Source: G963674955 sp963674955
Lineage (GTDB): Bacteria > Desulfobacterota > Desulfovibrionia > Desulfovibrionales > Desulfovibrionaceae
DNA length: 64,000 bases
NCBI GenBank assembly: GCA_963674955.2
Contig: CAXXKR010000004.1
Coordinates: forward strand, 1,798,001 to 1,862,000
Direction: 5' to 3'
Shown here: positions 1 through 7,604 of the stretch, one piece after another
How positions within the stretch are numbered: position 1 is the stretch's first letter
Layout: each line of letters begins with the position of its first letter
Position numbers and translations under genes: made by a program
Notes under the pieces: generated by a model
The model's database searches: none
Seen by the model: only the letters and a program-made list of their open reading frames with translations
Told to the model about the DNA's origin: nothing

Positions 1-111
1 CGGCTTGAACAACAGCAGCTCAAAGGCCAGATAGGTCAAAAGCACGCTGGCAAGGGCCAGGGAAAAGTTCAGTATTATTTTTGATGATCGCTTCATGGAT
101 GGTCGTTTCAT
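1..111 (-). CDS. N-terminus of a membrane-anchored or exported protein (cut by window edge)
   Basis: The reading frame runs off the left edge, so only about 37 residues are visible. They are basic at the start (several Lys/Arg) and then form one hydrophobic stretch, as in a signal anchor. ATG codons lie at 111 and 96 in the same frame; neither has a clear Shine-Dalgarno, so the start is open. The 5' end lies in a 15-bp imperfect tandem repeat. It is on the same strand as the Rhs operon and may be its last gene. Product unknown. Confidence 0.5.
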   Translation of the reverse strand, partial: MKRPSMKRSSKIILNFSLALASVLLTYLAFELLLFKP

Positions 112-148
112 GGATGGCCGCTTTGGGGATAACCGCTTTATGGAGGAT
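89..148. repeat. Four imperfect 15-bp tandem repeats
   Basis: Four consecutive 15-bp units (89-103, 104-118, 119-133, 134-148) all begin CGCTT or CGTTT and most contain ATGGA. Read on the minus strand they encode a repeated x-K-R-x-S pentapeptide at and before the start of the partial gene. The first two units differ at two positions; the outer ones are more degenerate. Confidence 0.7.
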
Positions 149-259
149 GCGGAATCAAGCGCTGATTGTTCTCGAAATTTCGCGCTCCGCCGGGCCTAGA
201 TTAGGTATCAGATACGGATAATGGCGGCAAGGCCGGGGAAAGGGACGAAAATGGCGCGG

Positions 260-607
260 CTAAGGGCGCGGATTGCGTTCGTAAAAGCCTTCCAACGGCT
301 CCATCCCGCCGCCGCACTTCGGGCAACGTCCGTTTCTGCTCTCTCCGAGCTGGGAAGCAGCCTCGCACTTGAGGCAGACATACAGCTCGCTGTCCCGCTC
401 ATGCATTTTTGATTCCTCGCGGCCTTTGGGCGTTGACCTGAAAACCAGCCCCATCACGGGTATGGCAATGCCGACGGCCAAGGCTATATACTCGACCCAG
501 ACCGGAATCGGGTAGTCCCGAAAAGCGGCACTGCCGGAAATAATCGCCAAAAGACTAGTTCCGATAAATGTAATGCTTAGAAGAGCTTCAATCGGTTTAA
601 TTTTCAT
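260..607 (-). CDS. Small two-TM protein with C-terminal zinc ribbon
   Basis: The 115-residue protein has two hydrophobic segments (about residues 8-30 and 38-58), then a cytoplasmic-looking tail with two Cys pairs, CLKC (about 78-81) and CPKC (about 94-97), a zinc-ribbon arrangement. Its ATG overlaps the stop of an Rhs-tip-like open frame as ATGA, which suggests translational coupling. Family not recognised. Position at the end of an Rhs operon makes an immunity role possible, but this is inference from neighbours only. Confidence 0.7.
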   Translation of the reverse strand: MKIKPIEALLSITFIGTSLLAIISGSAAFRDYPIPVWVEYIALAVGIAIPVMGLVFRSTPKGREESKMHERDSELYVCLKCEAASQLGESRNGRCPKCGGGMEPLEGFYERNPRP

Positions 608-750
608 TTGTTTCTCTTATCTTTCCACCTGTCATATATTTGGTTGATTCCTCCCCCTATTCCCCCAAAACCAGTTGGCGGAGGAGGGCCGGGAGCAAGC
701 AGGCCGCTAGTTCGCCGGAGTTCTTGTTTATGACGTCTTTTGAGCTGACC
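604..750 (-). pseudogene. Start-less open frame resembling a displaced Rhs C-terminal tip
   Basis: A 48-residue open frame follows an in-frame stop at 751-753 and has no start codon. Its second half is Pro/Gly-rich (GPPPPTGFGGIGGG) and then charged and hydrophilic, ending DRWKDKRNK. I judge this composition typical of the end of an Rhs toxin tip. It ends in ATGA overlap with the 115-residue membrane protein, the layout expected of a toxin tip followed by its immunity gene. It overlaps the 44-residue gene in another frame. Reading it as a remnant is inference. Confidence 0.35.
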
Positions 751-862
751 TCAACCCGAAATAAACAGCAACCGAGACAGCCAGAGAAAGCAACACATCA
801 GTCCAAAGGCAAAGAAGCCCAAATATGACTCCCGAGGCAATCAGGTTGATATATTTTTTCAT
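728..862 (-). CDS. 44-residue single-pass membrane protein
   Basis: An ATG at 862 overlaps the TGA of the upstream 247-residue membrane protein (TGATG), so translation is probably coupled. The product starts MKKY and carries one or two hydrophobic stretches over most of its length, ending in a short polar tail (RSAQKTS). It is too short for family assignment. The tight overlap and the membrane character support a real small gene in the Rhs operon, but its 3' half shares DNA with a different open frame, so it could be fortuitous. Confidence 0.5.
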   Translation of the reverse strand: MKKYINLIASGVIFGLLCLWTDVLLSLAVSVAVYFGLRSAQKTS

Positions 863-1605
863 CACGCCTGTCCCCGCCTCTTGATATTGGTCTCATCACT
901 AGATTCAGTCGCGTGCATGGTCCTTAACTGCTGTACGGATAGGGCAACGATCAACAGCAAAACGACGGCATACGTTCCATAGTCCAAAGTCGATCCGTAA
1001 TTTTTTGAAAAAAACCCAATGAAGGCGTATGATACAAATATGAATGTCAGAAAAAAAGAACTGACCAGAAATGCATAAACAAATATCTTGCTATAATATG
1101 TTATAATGAAAAAACTTGTTACTATCGCTAATGCTTCCAAAGCAAGCACTGTCAAGTTGGCCTCAATTGGATATGCCTTATGGATTGACATGATCAGTAT
1201 ATAACCAGATGGCATCAGAGAATATAAAAATATACTCCTTTCTTTTCCTGACGTCTGCGATTGTTCTTCTGTCCTCAAAAAAACTAATAGGCTGGAGGCA
1301 ATGCATAAAATACCAGCGATAAATGATCTCAAATGAATAATGTTTTCAGAAAAGTAAAAAAACAAATTACCACCAAAATAAAAAGATCCATAGATAAAAG
1401 CAACTCCGCAAGATACAATTCGCGCTAGTTTGTCTCCCACAAAAGCAAAGTAAAAACATATGCAAGCCAAAGCAGTTATTATTCCTTCGACATACTTTAC
1501 GAGACTCGGATCGGCCTTTGAAAGGCTCACGAACTGCCCGGCAAATATAATCAAAAATGCTATAAGGAGACTGACTTTTTGAACAGTAACCTGGTTCTTT
1601 TTCAT
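862..1605 (-). CDS. Polytopic membrane protein of unknown function
   Basis: About 247 residues with roughly seven or eight hydrophobic segments, no recognisable catalytic motif and a basic C-terminus. The DNA is clearly more AT-rich than the flanking genes, as expected of recently acquired DNA. ATG at 1605 is preferred; a TTG four codons upstream (1617) is also possible, and neither has a strong ribosome-binding site. It lies 19 nt after the zinc-ribbon gene and overlaps the next small gene. A role in protecting the cell from the Rhs tip is conceivable, not shown. Confidence 0.7.
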   Translation of the reverse strand: MKKNQVTVQKVSLLIAFLIIFAGQFVSLSKADPSLVKYVEGIITALACICFYFAFVGDKLARIVSCGVAFIYGSFYFGGNLFFYFSENIIHLRSFIAGILCIASSLLVFLRTEEQSQTSGKERSIFLYSLMPSGYILIMSIHKAYPIEANLTVLALEALAIVTSFFIITYYSKIFVYAFLVSSFFLTFIFVSYAFIGFFSKNYGSTLDYGTYAVVLLLIVALSVQQLRTMHATESSDETNIKRRGQA

Positions 1606-1624
1606 TAACAAATTCAACAGTATT

Positions 1625-1894
1625 CTATAGTTTTATCGCATTGCTCTCTGTCACATCTTTACAAACCTTGCACGTCAGCTTGTATCTTTTTTTGTGCTTC
1701 AAACCCCATATTCCTATTCCTCCAAAAACAACGAAAGACAACACATCCAACCTGAAAAAATATGGAACCCGAAAGCCAAACAACCCACCAATGATAGATG
1801 GGACTATCATGACACAAGCGAAGATGATGGAAGTTATTCCGATCTTTTTTCTATCAACTACGGAGAATTTGCCGCCGCATTTATTACAAAACAC
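1625..1894 (-). CDS. Small membrane protein with split zinc-binding Cys pairs; candidate Rhs immunity protein
   Basis: An 89-residue product begins MFCNKCGG and ends with CKVC; two hydrophobic segments lie between them, so the four Cys could form one zinc site on one membrane face. The start is GTG at 1894, four nt after the Rhs stop, with AAGG about 8 nt upstream. In Rhs and other polymorphic toxin loci the gene directly after the toxin commonly encodes the immunity protein (established). That this one does so is inferred only from position. The DNA is AT-rich. Confidence 0.7.
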   Translation of the reverse strand: MFCNKCGGKFSVVDRKKIGITSIIFACVMIVPSIIGGLFGFRVPYFFRLDVLSFVVFGGIGIWGLKHKKRYKLTCKVCKDVTESNAIKL

Positions 1895-1898
1895 AGTT

Positions 1899-3101
1899 CT
1901 ACCTTTTTTTGTACTTGCCCCAATCGGTTTTAATGTCAGTTTCTTCTTTCATATCCCGTAAATATTCTTCAATTTCAAAGACTGGCTCTGTTGCAGCATC
2001 ATTATAATTCTTCCATGCTTCAGCAATTGTACCTTCGAGCATTCCAACTGGAAACCCTATCATTCCTCCTGCCACCGCTCCAGGAGCCGCCCCAATTCCC
2101 ATGCCGCCAATTGACCCAGCAAGTCCGCCAGCGCAGGCTCCCTTCCAAGCTCTTTCCATACCGGATTTAATTATCCGTCCACCAGGGCTGTCCCAATTGA
2201 ACAACCCCAACGGATCAACCGCGTTAACCGGGTCGTCAAGGCAGTAGCCGTACCAGTCCGGGTCGCCGCCCTTGTCACCCAGCGGATCAGGCGCGGTCCA
2301 GCGTCCGGTCGCGGTGTCGTAGTCCCGCCAGCCGATGCGCACGAACCCCATATCACGGTCATGCAGGCCGCCCGCAAAGCCAAGGGGAATCCCAAGCTCC
2401 GGGCGAGAATCCTCAATGATTCCGCCGAACGGATCGTACAGGATTTCCTTTATCACGTTGCCGCTTGCATCCGCAACAACCCGCAGGCTGCCCACCTGAT
2501 CATAATAAAGAAGCAGCACGGTACCGTCGCTTTTTCGCATGGCATAGGGCAGCCTCGCCTTTTTCTCGTAGACGAATTCAAAGGCGTCGTGGCCGTCAAA
2601 AAAAGCATCCATGCGCACCACGTCAAACCAGTTGTAGGCCTCGACCAATTCGCCGTTCAGATATTTCGCCTTGCGCTGGCCGTTCTCATCGTGAGCAAAC
2701 TCAAAAACCCTGCCCTCGTTTTCCACCTCGACCTTGAGCAGCCTGTGGTCACGCGAATATTCGTAAAGAGTGTAGCGGCCCGCAGAGTTCCATATTTTCC
2801 TGAAACCGCTCCTGTCGTGGACATAGGAACTTTTTCCGGCGGAGTGCAGCCGGTTGTCCGAGGTATAGCCGTACTTGGATTCTTTGCGCGTTTTCCTCAG
2901 CGGAAAACGGTCCCAGGCCCTGCGGCCCTGCCCGTCGTACCCGCATTGGCAGACCACACGCCTGTCCAGCCGCGCCTCGACCAAACGCCCGTCCTTGTCA
3001 TAGGCATATTCCCACGTCATTTTCCTGCCACCGACGGTTTCCACCTTTTCGACGATACGCCCGTCACTGTCCTGCTTCAGCTTCATTGAATATGGAATCA
3101 T
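1899..3101 (-). CDS. Compact Rhs-repeat protein with variable C-terminal tip
   Basis: The start is ATG at 3101 with GGAG 7 nt upstream; the frame stays open further upstream but would run into the divergent regulator. The 400 residues contain YD/Rhs-type repeats (for example YDKDGRLV, YDGQGRR, HDENGQRK) and then the Rhs core ending in DPLGL at about residue 300. After this junction comes a different about 100-residue tip: a Gly/Ala-rich hydrophobic segment, then an acidic tail ending KKR. The protein is much shorter than classical Rhs proteins and has no visible signal peptide or N-terminal delivery domain. Toxin activity of the tip is inferred; a hydrophobic Gly-rich tip could act on membranes. 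Confidence 0.85.
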   Translation of the reverse strand: MIPYSMKLKQDSDGRIVEKVETVGGRKMTWEYAYDKDGRLVEARLDRRVVCQCGYDGQGRRAWDRFPLRKTRKESKYGYTSDNRLHSAGKSSYVHDRSGFRKIWNSAGRYTLYEYSRDHRLLKVEVENEGRVFEFAHDENGQRKAKYLNGELVEAYNWFDVVRMDAFFDGHDAFEFVYEKKARLPYAMRKSDGTVLLLYYDQVGSLRVVADASGNVIKEILYDPFGGIIEDSRPELGIPLGFAGGLHDRDMGFVRIGWRDYDTATGRWTAPDPLGDKGGDPDWYGYCLDDPVNAVDPLGLFNWDSPGGRIIKSGMERAWKGACAGGLAGSIGGMGIGAAPGAVAGGMIGFPVGMLEGTIAEAWKNYNDAATEPVFEIEEYLRDMKEETDIKTDWGKYKKR

Positions 3102-3312
3102 GGCCGCTCCGTTGTTTGTTTTCAAAGACAATCCCAAATCCCTCAAATAATACCACGGGTTTTCGGACTGAAAGAAAAAGGGCGGCAACGGAAAGGGAAT
3201 GGACAACTTAAGGGTGGAACTTCCTGTTGACAGGGTTGTGGAGCAAACAGCAAACACCGAATCCGGACGGCCCCCTTGTAAACAATCCAAGTTGCGGATA
3301 AAAGAGATGAAT

Positions 3313-4728
3313 ATGACAGCCCGGACAATACTTTTCATCGCTGAGCCGCAAGCCGTATCCGGCGTGTTCAACACGCTCAGGGAGGCGGGTTTCCAGGCCG
3401 GGCTGGCCGACAACCTCAACGGCGCGCTCGGATTCATCAAGAAATCAAGACCCGCCCTGATCTTCTGCCGCCCCGCACTGCAAGGGTTCAAGGCCGCCGA
3501 TCTCTTTGCAAAGGCAAAGGAGCTGGACCACTTCCCGCCCGTGGTCATTCTCTCCAGCCAGGGATCGGCCAAGGAGGCCGAAGAATACCTGGAAATGGGG
3601 GCCAGGGATTACTGGCTTGAGCCGCTGATCTGGGACAAGATCAAGCTGATCCTGCCGCCCGAGGAACCGGAACCCCTGCCCGAGCCCAAATCGGTCCCCA
3701 AACCCAAACCCGCGCCTGCGGGACCGGCCGGAAAATTCCAGATCATCGGACAGCATCCGGCCGTGCTCAAGGTCCTGGCCCTGGCCCGGCAGGTGGCCAA
3801 GTCCAAGGCCACGGTGCTCATTTCCGGCGAATCCGGCACAGGCAAGGAAATGTTCGCCCGTTTCCTGCACCACAGCAGTGACAGGGGCGCACAGCCTTTC
3901 GTGGCCATCAACTGCGCGGCCCTGCCCGAGCATCTTCTGGAGTCGGAACTCTTCGGCCATGAAAAAGGGGCCTTTACCGGAGCAATAAACCGCAAGCCGG
4001 GCAAGTTCGAACTGGCCGACGGCGGGACCATACTGCTGGACGAAATCTCGGAAATGGATATGGGATTGCAGGCCAAGCTGCTGCGCGTTCTGCAGGAGTC
4101 GGAATTCGACCGCGTGGGCGGCGTGGAGACCGTGAGCGTTGACGTGCGCATCCTGGCCACCACCAACCGGAACATCGAGGCCGAGGTCAAGGAAAACAAG
4201 TTCCGCCAGGATTTATACTACCGGCTGAACGTCATCCCCCTGAAGCTGCCGCCCCTTTCCCAGCGCGGAGACGATGTGCTGCTGCTTTCCGATTACTTCA
4301 CGGCAAAATACTGCGCGGCTTACGGACTGAAGCAGATGCCTTTCTCCATCGAGGCAAAGAAATGGCTCATGGACTACGACTGGCCGGGCAACGTGCGCGA
4401 GCTGCAAAATCTCATGGAACGGGCCGTGCTCCTGGCCGGAAACGGTCCCATAGAACCCAAGCATTTCCTGTTCGACTCCGATTCCTGGACGCCGGAAGAC
4501 GTGGAATCCATGACCGCCGGCGAGGCTCCCTCGGCCCAGCCGCCAACCGGCCTGGACGAGGCATTGTCGGTCATGCCCCTGCACGAGATGGAAAAAAAGC
4601 TGATCCTCAAAAGCCTGGACGAGACGAGCGGCAACCGCACCCAGGCCGCTGACCTGCTTGGAATCTCCGTGCGCACCCTGCGCAACAAGATCAACGAGTA
4701 CAGAAACCAGGGATTGGACGTGCGCTAG
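3313..4728 (+). CDS. Sigma-54-dependent activator (NtrC family) with degenerate receiver
   Basis: About 471 residues. Residues 1-115 resemble a receiver domain, but the usual phospho-acceptor Asp is missing (the strand reads LIFCRPALQG) and so is most of the acidic pair. A Pro/Lys-rich linker follows, then a complete AAA+ domain: Walker A GESGTGKE, the sigma-54 contact loop GAFTGA, and Walker B ILLDEIS. The C-terminus is a Fis-type helix-turn-helix (NRTQAADLLGISVRTLRNKI). ATG at 3313 has AAGAG 6 nt upstream; ATG at 3307 is an alternative. It is divergent from the Rhs operon. It probably activates sigma-54 promoters without classical phosphorylation; the target is unknown. Confidence 0.92.
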   Translation: MTARTILFIAEPQAVSGVFNTLREAGFQAGLADNLNGALGFIKKSRPALIFCRPALQGFKAADLFAKAKELDHFPPVVILSSQGSAKEAEEYLEMGARDYWLEPLIWDKIKLILPPEEPEPLPEPKSVPKPKPAPAGPAGKFQIIGQHPAVLKVLALARQVAKSKATVLISGESGTGKEMFARFLHHSSDRGAQPFVAINCAALPEHLLESELFGHEKGAFTGAINRKPGKFELADGGTILLDEISEMDMGLQAKLLRVLQESEFDRVGGVETVSVDVRILATTNRNIEAEVKENKFRQDLYYRLNVIPLKLPPLSQRGDDVLLLSDYFTAKYCAAYGLKQMPFSIEAKKWLMDYDWPGNVRELQNLMERAVLLAGNGPIEPKHFLFDSDSWTPEDVESMTAGEAPSAQPPTGLDEALSVMPLHEMEKKLILKSLDETSGNRTQAADLLGISVRTLRNKINEYRNQGLDVR

Positions 4729-4811
4729 GCCGTTGAAACGCGCCTGATTGCGGCTTTGCCTCAAACCCGTTTGACGAGCCTGTAGCTCAATAATTCTCTA
4801 TAGCCAAAACC

Positions 4812-5117
4812 CTATCCGAAGAACTGCCTGAGAGCCCATATGGCGGCCACGCCCACGGCCATTGCCAGTGGCAGGCTGTTGCTACGCCAAGCAATCACCG
4901 CCACCACCACGGCGGCCACGGCCTCGGCCGGTCCGGAGGTGAGCACCGTGGGCGCGACGATGGAAACGAGGATGGTTCCGGGTATGGCTTTGAGAAAGGC
5001 TTCCATCCGGCCCGTGACCCTGACCCTGTTGATCAGGAACAGCCCGACCGCACGGGTCAGGTAGGTGCCGACGGCCATGCCGAAGATGGTCAATGCGATT
5101 TGCCCGCCGCTACTCAT
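4812..5117 (-). CDS. azlD: AzlD-family branched-chain amino acid exporter subunit
   Basis: A 101-residue protein with about four hydrophobic segments and the AzlD pattern (GMAVGTYLTRAVG near the start, then a conserved Pro in FLKAIPGTIL). AzlD is the small partner of AzlC in branched-chain amino acid or analogue export. The start at 5117 has GGGGGAGG 5 nt upstream; an ATG at 5132 is less well placed. It overlaps the azlC stop by 8 nt, so the two are co-translated. Confidence 0.88.
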   Translation of the reverse strand: MSSGGQIALTIFGMAVGTYLTRAVGLFLINRVRVTGRMEAFLKAIPGTILVSIVAPTVLTSGPAEAVAAVVVAVIAWRSNSLPLAMAVGVAAIWALRQFFG

Positions 5118-5811
5118 GTTCGCCTCCCCCATGCATCAGGACCGAGGCAAGGCTGCCCAACAGGCCGCCGATGAGAATATACCACTTGCCCGGCAGAAGC
5201 TGGGCCGTTGCGACCGCCGCGACCGCCGCCACCAGCCAGGGCAAGATGTCCTGTTTGCCGCGCCTCAGGCTGATCAAAAGGGCGATGAACACGGCGGTGA
5301 AGGCGAAATCAAGACCCAACTCGGACGGATCGGCCAGTGCGGACACGGCCATTCTGCCGAGAAATGTGGCGGCAAGCCAGCTGACAAAGACCAGCAGGCC
5401 GCTGCCCAGCAGAAAGGCCCCGTTGTTTCCGTTGCGCGACAGATGGCCGAGGGTCAGGGCCCAGGACTCGTCGTTCATGAAGAAAAGCGACCCGTAGGCC
5501 TGCAGGGGGGTCAGCCTGGAAAACCAGGGCTGCAAAGCCGCGCTCATGAGTACGTGGCGCATGTTCACGGCCACGGTGGTGATGATGATGGTCCAGATGG
5601 CCAGGTCCGGCCCCCACAGATCCAGAACCACGAACTGGCTGGCCCCGGCAAAGACAAAGGCGCTCATGGCCATGGCGCTCAGGAGGTCAAGGCCCGCGCC
5701 GCGCGCCAGTATCCCGAAAACCACGCCGTAGGTGAATACGCCCAACGCTATGGGCCAACTCTGCCTGGCCCCCTCCAAAATTCCCTGAAAATCAAATCTC
5801 AACCGTTCCAT
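5110..5811 (-). CDS. azlC: AzlC-family permease
   Basis: A 233-residue polytopic inner-membrane protein. The N-terminal region (GVFTYGVVFGILARGAGL, then SAFVFAGASQF) and the NMRHVLMSAAL segment are hallmarks of AzlC. It forms the large subunit of a branched-chain amino acid exporter with AzlD. ATG at 5811 has GAGGA overlapping the stop region of the MBL gene, 7 nt away, so hydrolase, azlC and azlD form one operon. A metabolic link to the hydrolase is not evident. Confidence 0.92.
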   Translation of the reverse strand: MERLRFDFQGILEGARQSWPIALGVFTYGVVFGILARGAGLDLLSAMAMSAFVFAGASQFVVLDLWGPDLAIWTIIITTVAVNMRHVLMSAALQPWFSRLTPLQAYGSLFFMNDESWALTLGHLSRNGNNGAFLLGSGLLVFVSWLAATFLGRMAVSALADPSELGLDFAFTAVFIALLISLRRGKQDILPWLVAAVAAVATAQLLPGKWYILIGGLLGSLASVLMHGGGEHE

Positions 5812-5818
5812 TTTCCTC

Positions 5819-6583
5819 TCACACCTTCAATTCCAGTCCGGGTTCAGGCAACAGGGCCTCAAGCCCCGTCACCTCTTCAAGTCTCTTCAAAATCTCTGTT
5901 TTCAGTTTCCCGCGCTCATTGCGCTGCATATGAACAAGGGCCAGTTTTTCTGCTCCGGCCTTCAAGGCAAAATCAATGCTTGCGTCCACCGTGCCGTGGC
6001 CGGGCGCGTCCCGGTCCAGGGAAAAGGCTTCATGCACCACAAGGTCGCAACCATTGGCAAGCGCAGCGGTTTCCTCCGTGGGCCTGCCGTCGCCTGAGTA
6101 AAAAAGGGACCGTCCGTTGCAATCCACCCGCACGGAAAGGCAGGGTACAGAGTGGCCATTGACGGCAAAGGAAAGCACGAATCCGGCCACGTGAAGCCTT
6201 TCCTCCGGAGAGGCCTGGACAATCTTCAGGTCATAGGGCGCCCTGGACATGGTTCCCTCATAGGCCAGCTCCTGCATGGCTGAAATCTTCTTTTCCGCTC
6301 CCTTTGGACCTATCACGGTCAGGGGTTTGCTCCGCCCCTCCTCGGCCATGCGCACCAAAAGCGCGGGCAGGCCGAAATAGTGGTCGCCGTGAAAATGGGT
6401 CAGGTAGACCGCGTCCAGGTCGCGGGGAGCGGCAAGGCAGGCCGGGGCATGACGCCAAAAGGCCGATGCGGCGGTGAAGCCGCAGTCCAGAAGAAGGGAG
6501 CCGTCTCCGCAGGTCACGAGCAGGGAGGTGTTGTCCAGGGTCTCGTCAAAGGCTTCGCCAACGCCCAGAAAGACGCACTTCAT
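5819..6583 (-). CDS. MBL-fold hydrolase, RNase Z-like
   Basis: 254 residues of metallo-beta-lactamase fold. The metal motif is THFHGDH (about residue 66-72); further ligands are expected at NGHS, SGDGRP and the C-terminal VHMQ His. The N-terminus (FLGVGEAF) is as in RNase Z/ElaC-like enzymes, but the long exosite arm of true RNase Z is not evident. The start is ATG at 6583 with AAGGAGG upstream; an upstream ATG at 6604 is rejected on that basis. It is the first gene of the operon with azlCD. Substrate unknown. Confidence 0.85.
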   Translation of the reverse strand: MKCVFLGVGEAFDETLDNTSLLVTCGDGSLLLDCGFTAASAFWRHAPACLAAPRDLDAVYLTHFHGDHYFGLPALLVRMAEEGRSKPLTVIGPKGAEKKISAMQELAYEGTMSRAPYDLKIVQASPEERLHVAGFVLSFAVNGHSVPCLSVRVDCNGRSLFYSGDGRPTEETAALANGCDLVVHEAFSLDRDAPGHGTVDASIDFALKAGAEKLALVHMQRNERGKLKTEILKRLEEVTGLEALLPEPGLELKV

Positions 6584-6686
6584 GTTTTCCTCCTTTCCGT
6601 TCAAGCCAAAACCATAAACACACTCATGGCCGCAAGCCCGTGGCTGCGGTCCGACCAGGGGAACTGCCCTTGGGCATCCCCGATAT

Positions 6687-7604
6687 CTATCTAATCATCA
6701 GAATTCGACCGGCGTCCAGGGAGGATTTGAGATCCAATCCAAGTTTGCCGAGAACTCTGTCAAGAAAAGGAGTTTCATCCGGCGGTCCCTCGATAAAGGG
6801 AACGGCTTCCGAAAGGTTGCATAGATCAAGAAGCCTGTCCTTGGCGTAGTCCAGGCTGCCCAACTCGTCCACAAGCCCCGCTTCCAAGGCCTGCCTTCCG
6901 GTCATGGCCCTGCCGTCGGCCAGGGGCAGGAGATTTTCAAGATCGATCTTGCGAGCCGCGGCCACGTCCTGCACAAACTGGTCGTGCATATCCATGATCA
7001 GGGACATGAGCTGTTCGCGCTGCTCCGGGGTGAGTTCCTGAAAAGGTGAGCCCACGGCCTTGTTCTTGCCGCTGGCCAGGATTTCCTCGTGAATGCCCCA
7101 CTTCTCGATAAGCTCCCTGAAATTCAGGTATTCGAGCTTGACGCCGATGCTGGCGGTGATGCTGCCCGGATTGGACACGATCAGGCTGCAGGGAGCTGCC
7201 GCATAGTACCCGCCGGAAGCGGCAACCGAGCCGAAGGAGGCCACCACGGGCTTCACGTCCGCCAGGTCGCGCACTGCCTCGTACAGTTCCTGGGAAGGGG
7301 CGATGGCCCCGCCCGGAGAATTGATGCGCAGCAGCACGCCCTTGACCGATTCATCGTCGCGCAGTTCCTTGATCCAGTCATTGACTTCCTGGGCGTCGAT
7401 TATCACGCCGTCAAGATAGACAAGGCCCAGCTTGTCGCCGCTCATGGAGCGCATCGGGGCGAAGCCCTCAAAGCCCATTGAGCGAAAAATGGCCGTGGCC
7501 CCCATGAGGAGGGCCACAGCCATGAATATCAGAAACAATCCGAATATAAGTGGATTTCTCTGCGAGAAGCGCAACTTAACTTGCTTCTTCCTCACCGGAT
7601 TCAT
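6687..7604 (-). CDS. sppA: Signal peptide peptidase SppA, short S49 form
   Basis: About 305 residues with one N-terminal transmembrane anchor (NPLIFGLFLIFMAVALLMG) and a single S49 protease domain. The nucleophile Ser lies in VAASGGYYAA, and the general-base Lys is likely in LASGKNKAVG. SppA degrades signal peptides at the inner membrane; the short form acts as an oligomer (known for the family). The 5' end overlaps rpsA by about 29 nt. ATG at 7604 and GTG at 7595 are both possible starts; the GTG has GAGGA 8 nt upstream. Confidence 0.9.
   Translation of the reverse strand: MNPVRKKQVKLRFSQRNPLIFGLFLIFMAVALLMGATAIFRSMGFEGFAPMRSMSGDKLGLVYLDGVIIDAQEVNDWIKELRDDESVKGVLLRINSPGGAIAPSQELYEAVRDLADVKPVVASFGSVAASGGYYAAAPCSLIVSNPGSITASIGVKLEYLNFRELIEKWGIHEEILASGKNKAVGSPFQELTPEQREQLMSLIMDMHDQFVQDVAAARKIDLENLLPLADGRAMTGRQALEAGLVDELGSLDYAKDRLLDLCNLSEAVPFIEGPPDETPFLDRVLGKLGLDLKSSLDAGRILMIR

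Noticed and set aside
5065..6162. Long plus-strand open frame opposite azlC and the MBL gene
   Set aside because: Gln/His/Gly-rich, no motif, covers three real genes.
6658..6681. Inverted repeat after sppA as a terminator
   Set aside because: The stem is good (GGGGA/TCCCC with inner pairs) but no T-run follows on the minus strand.
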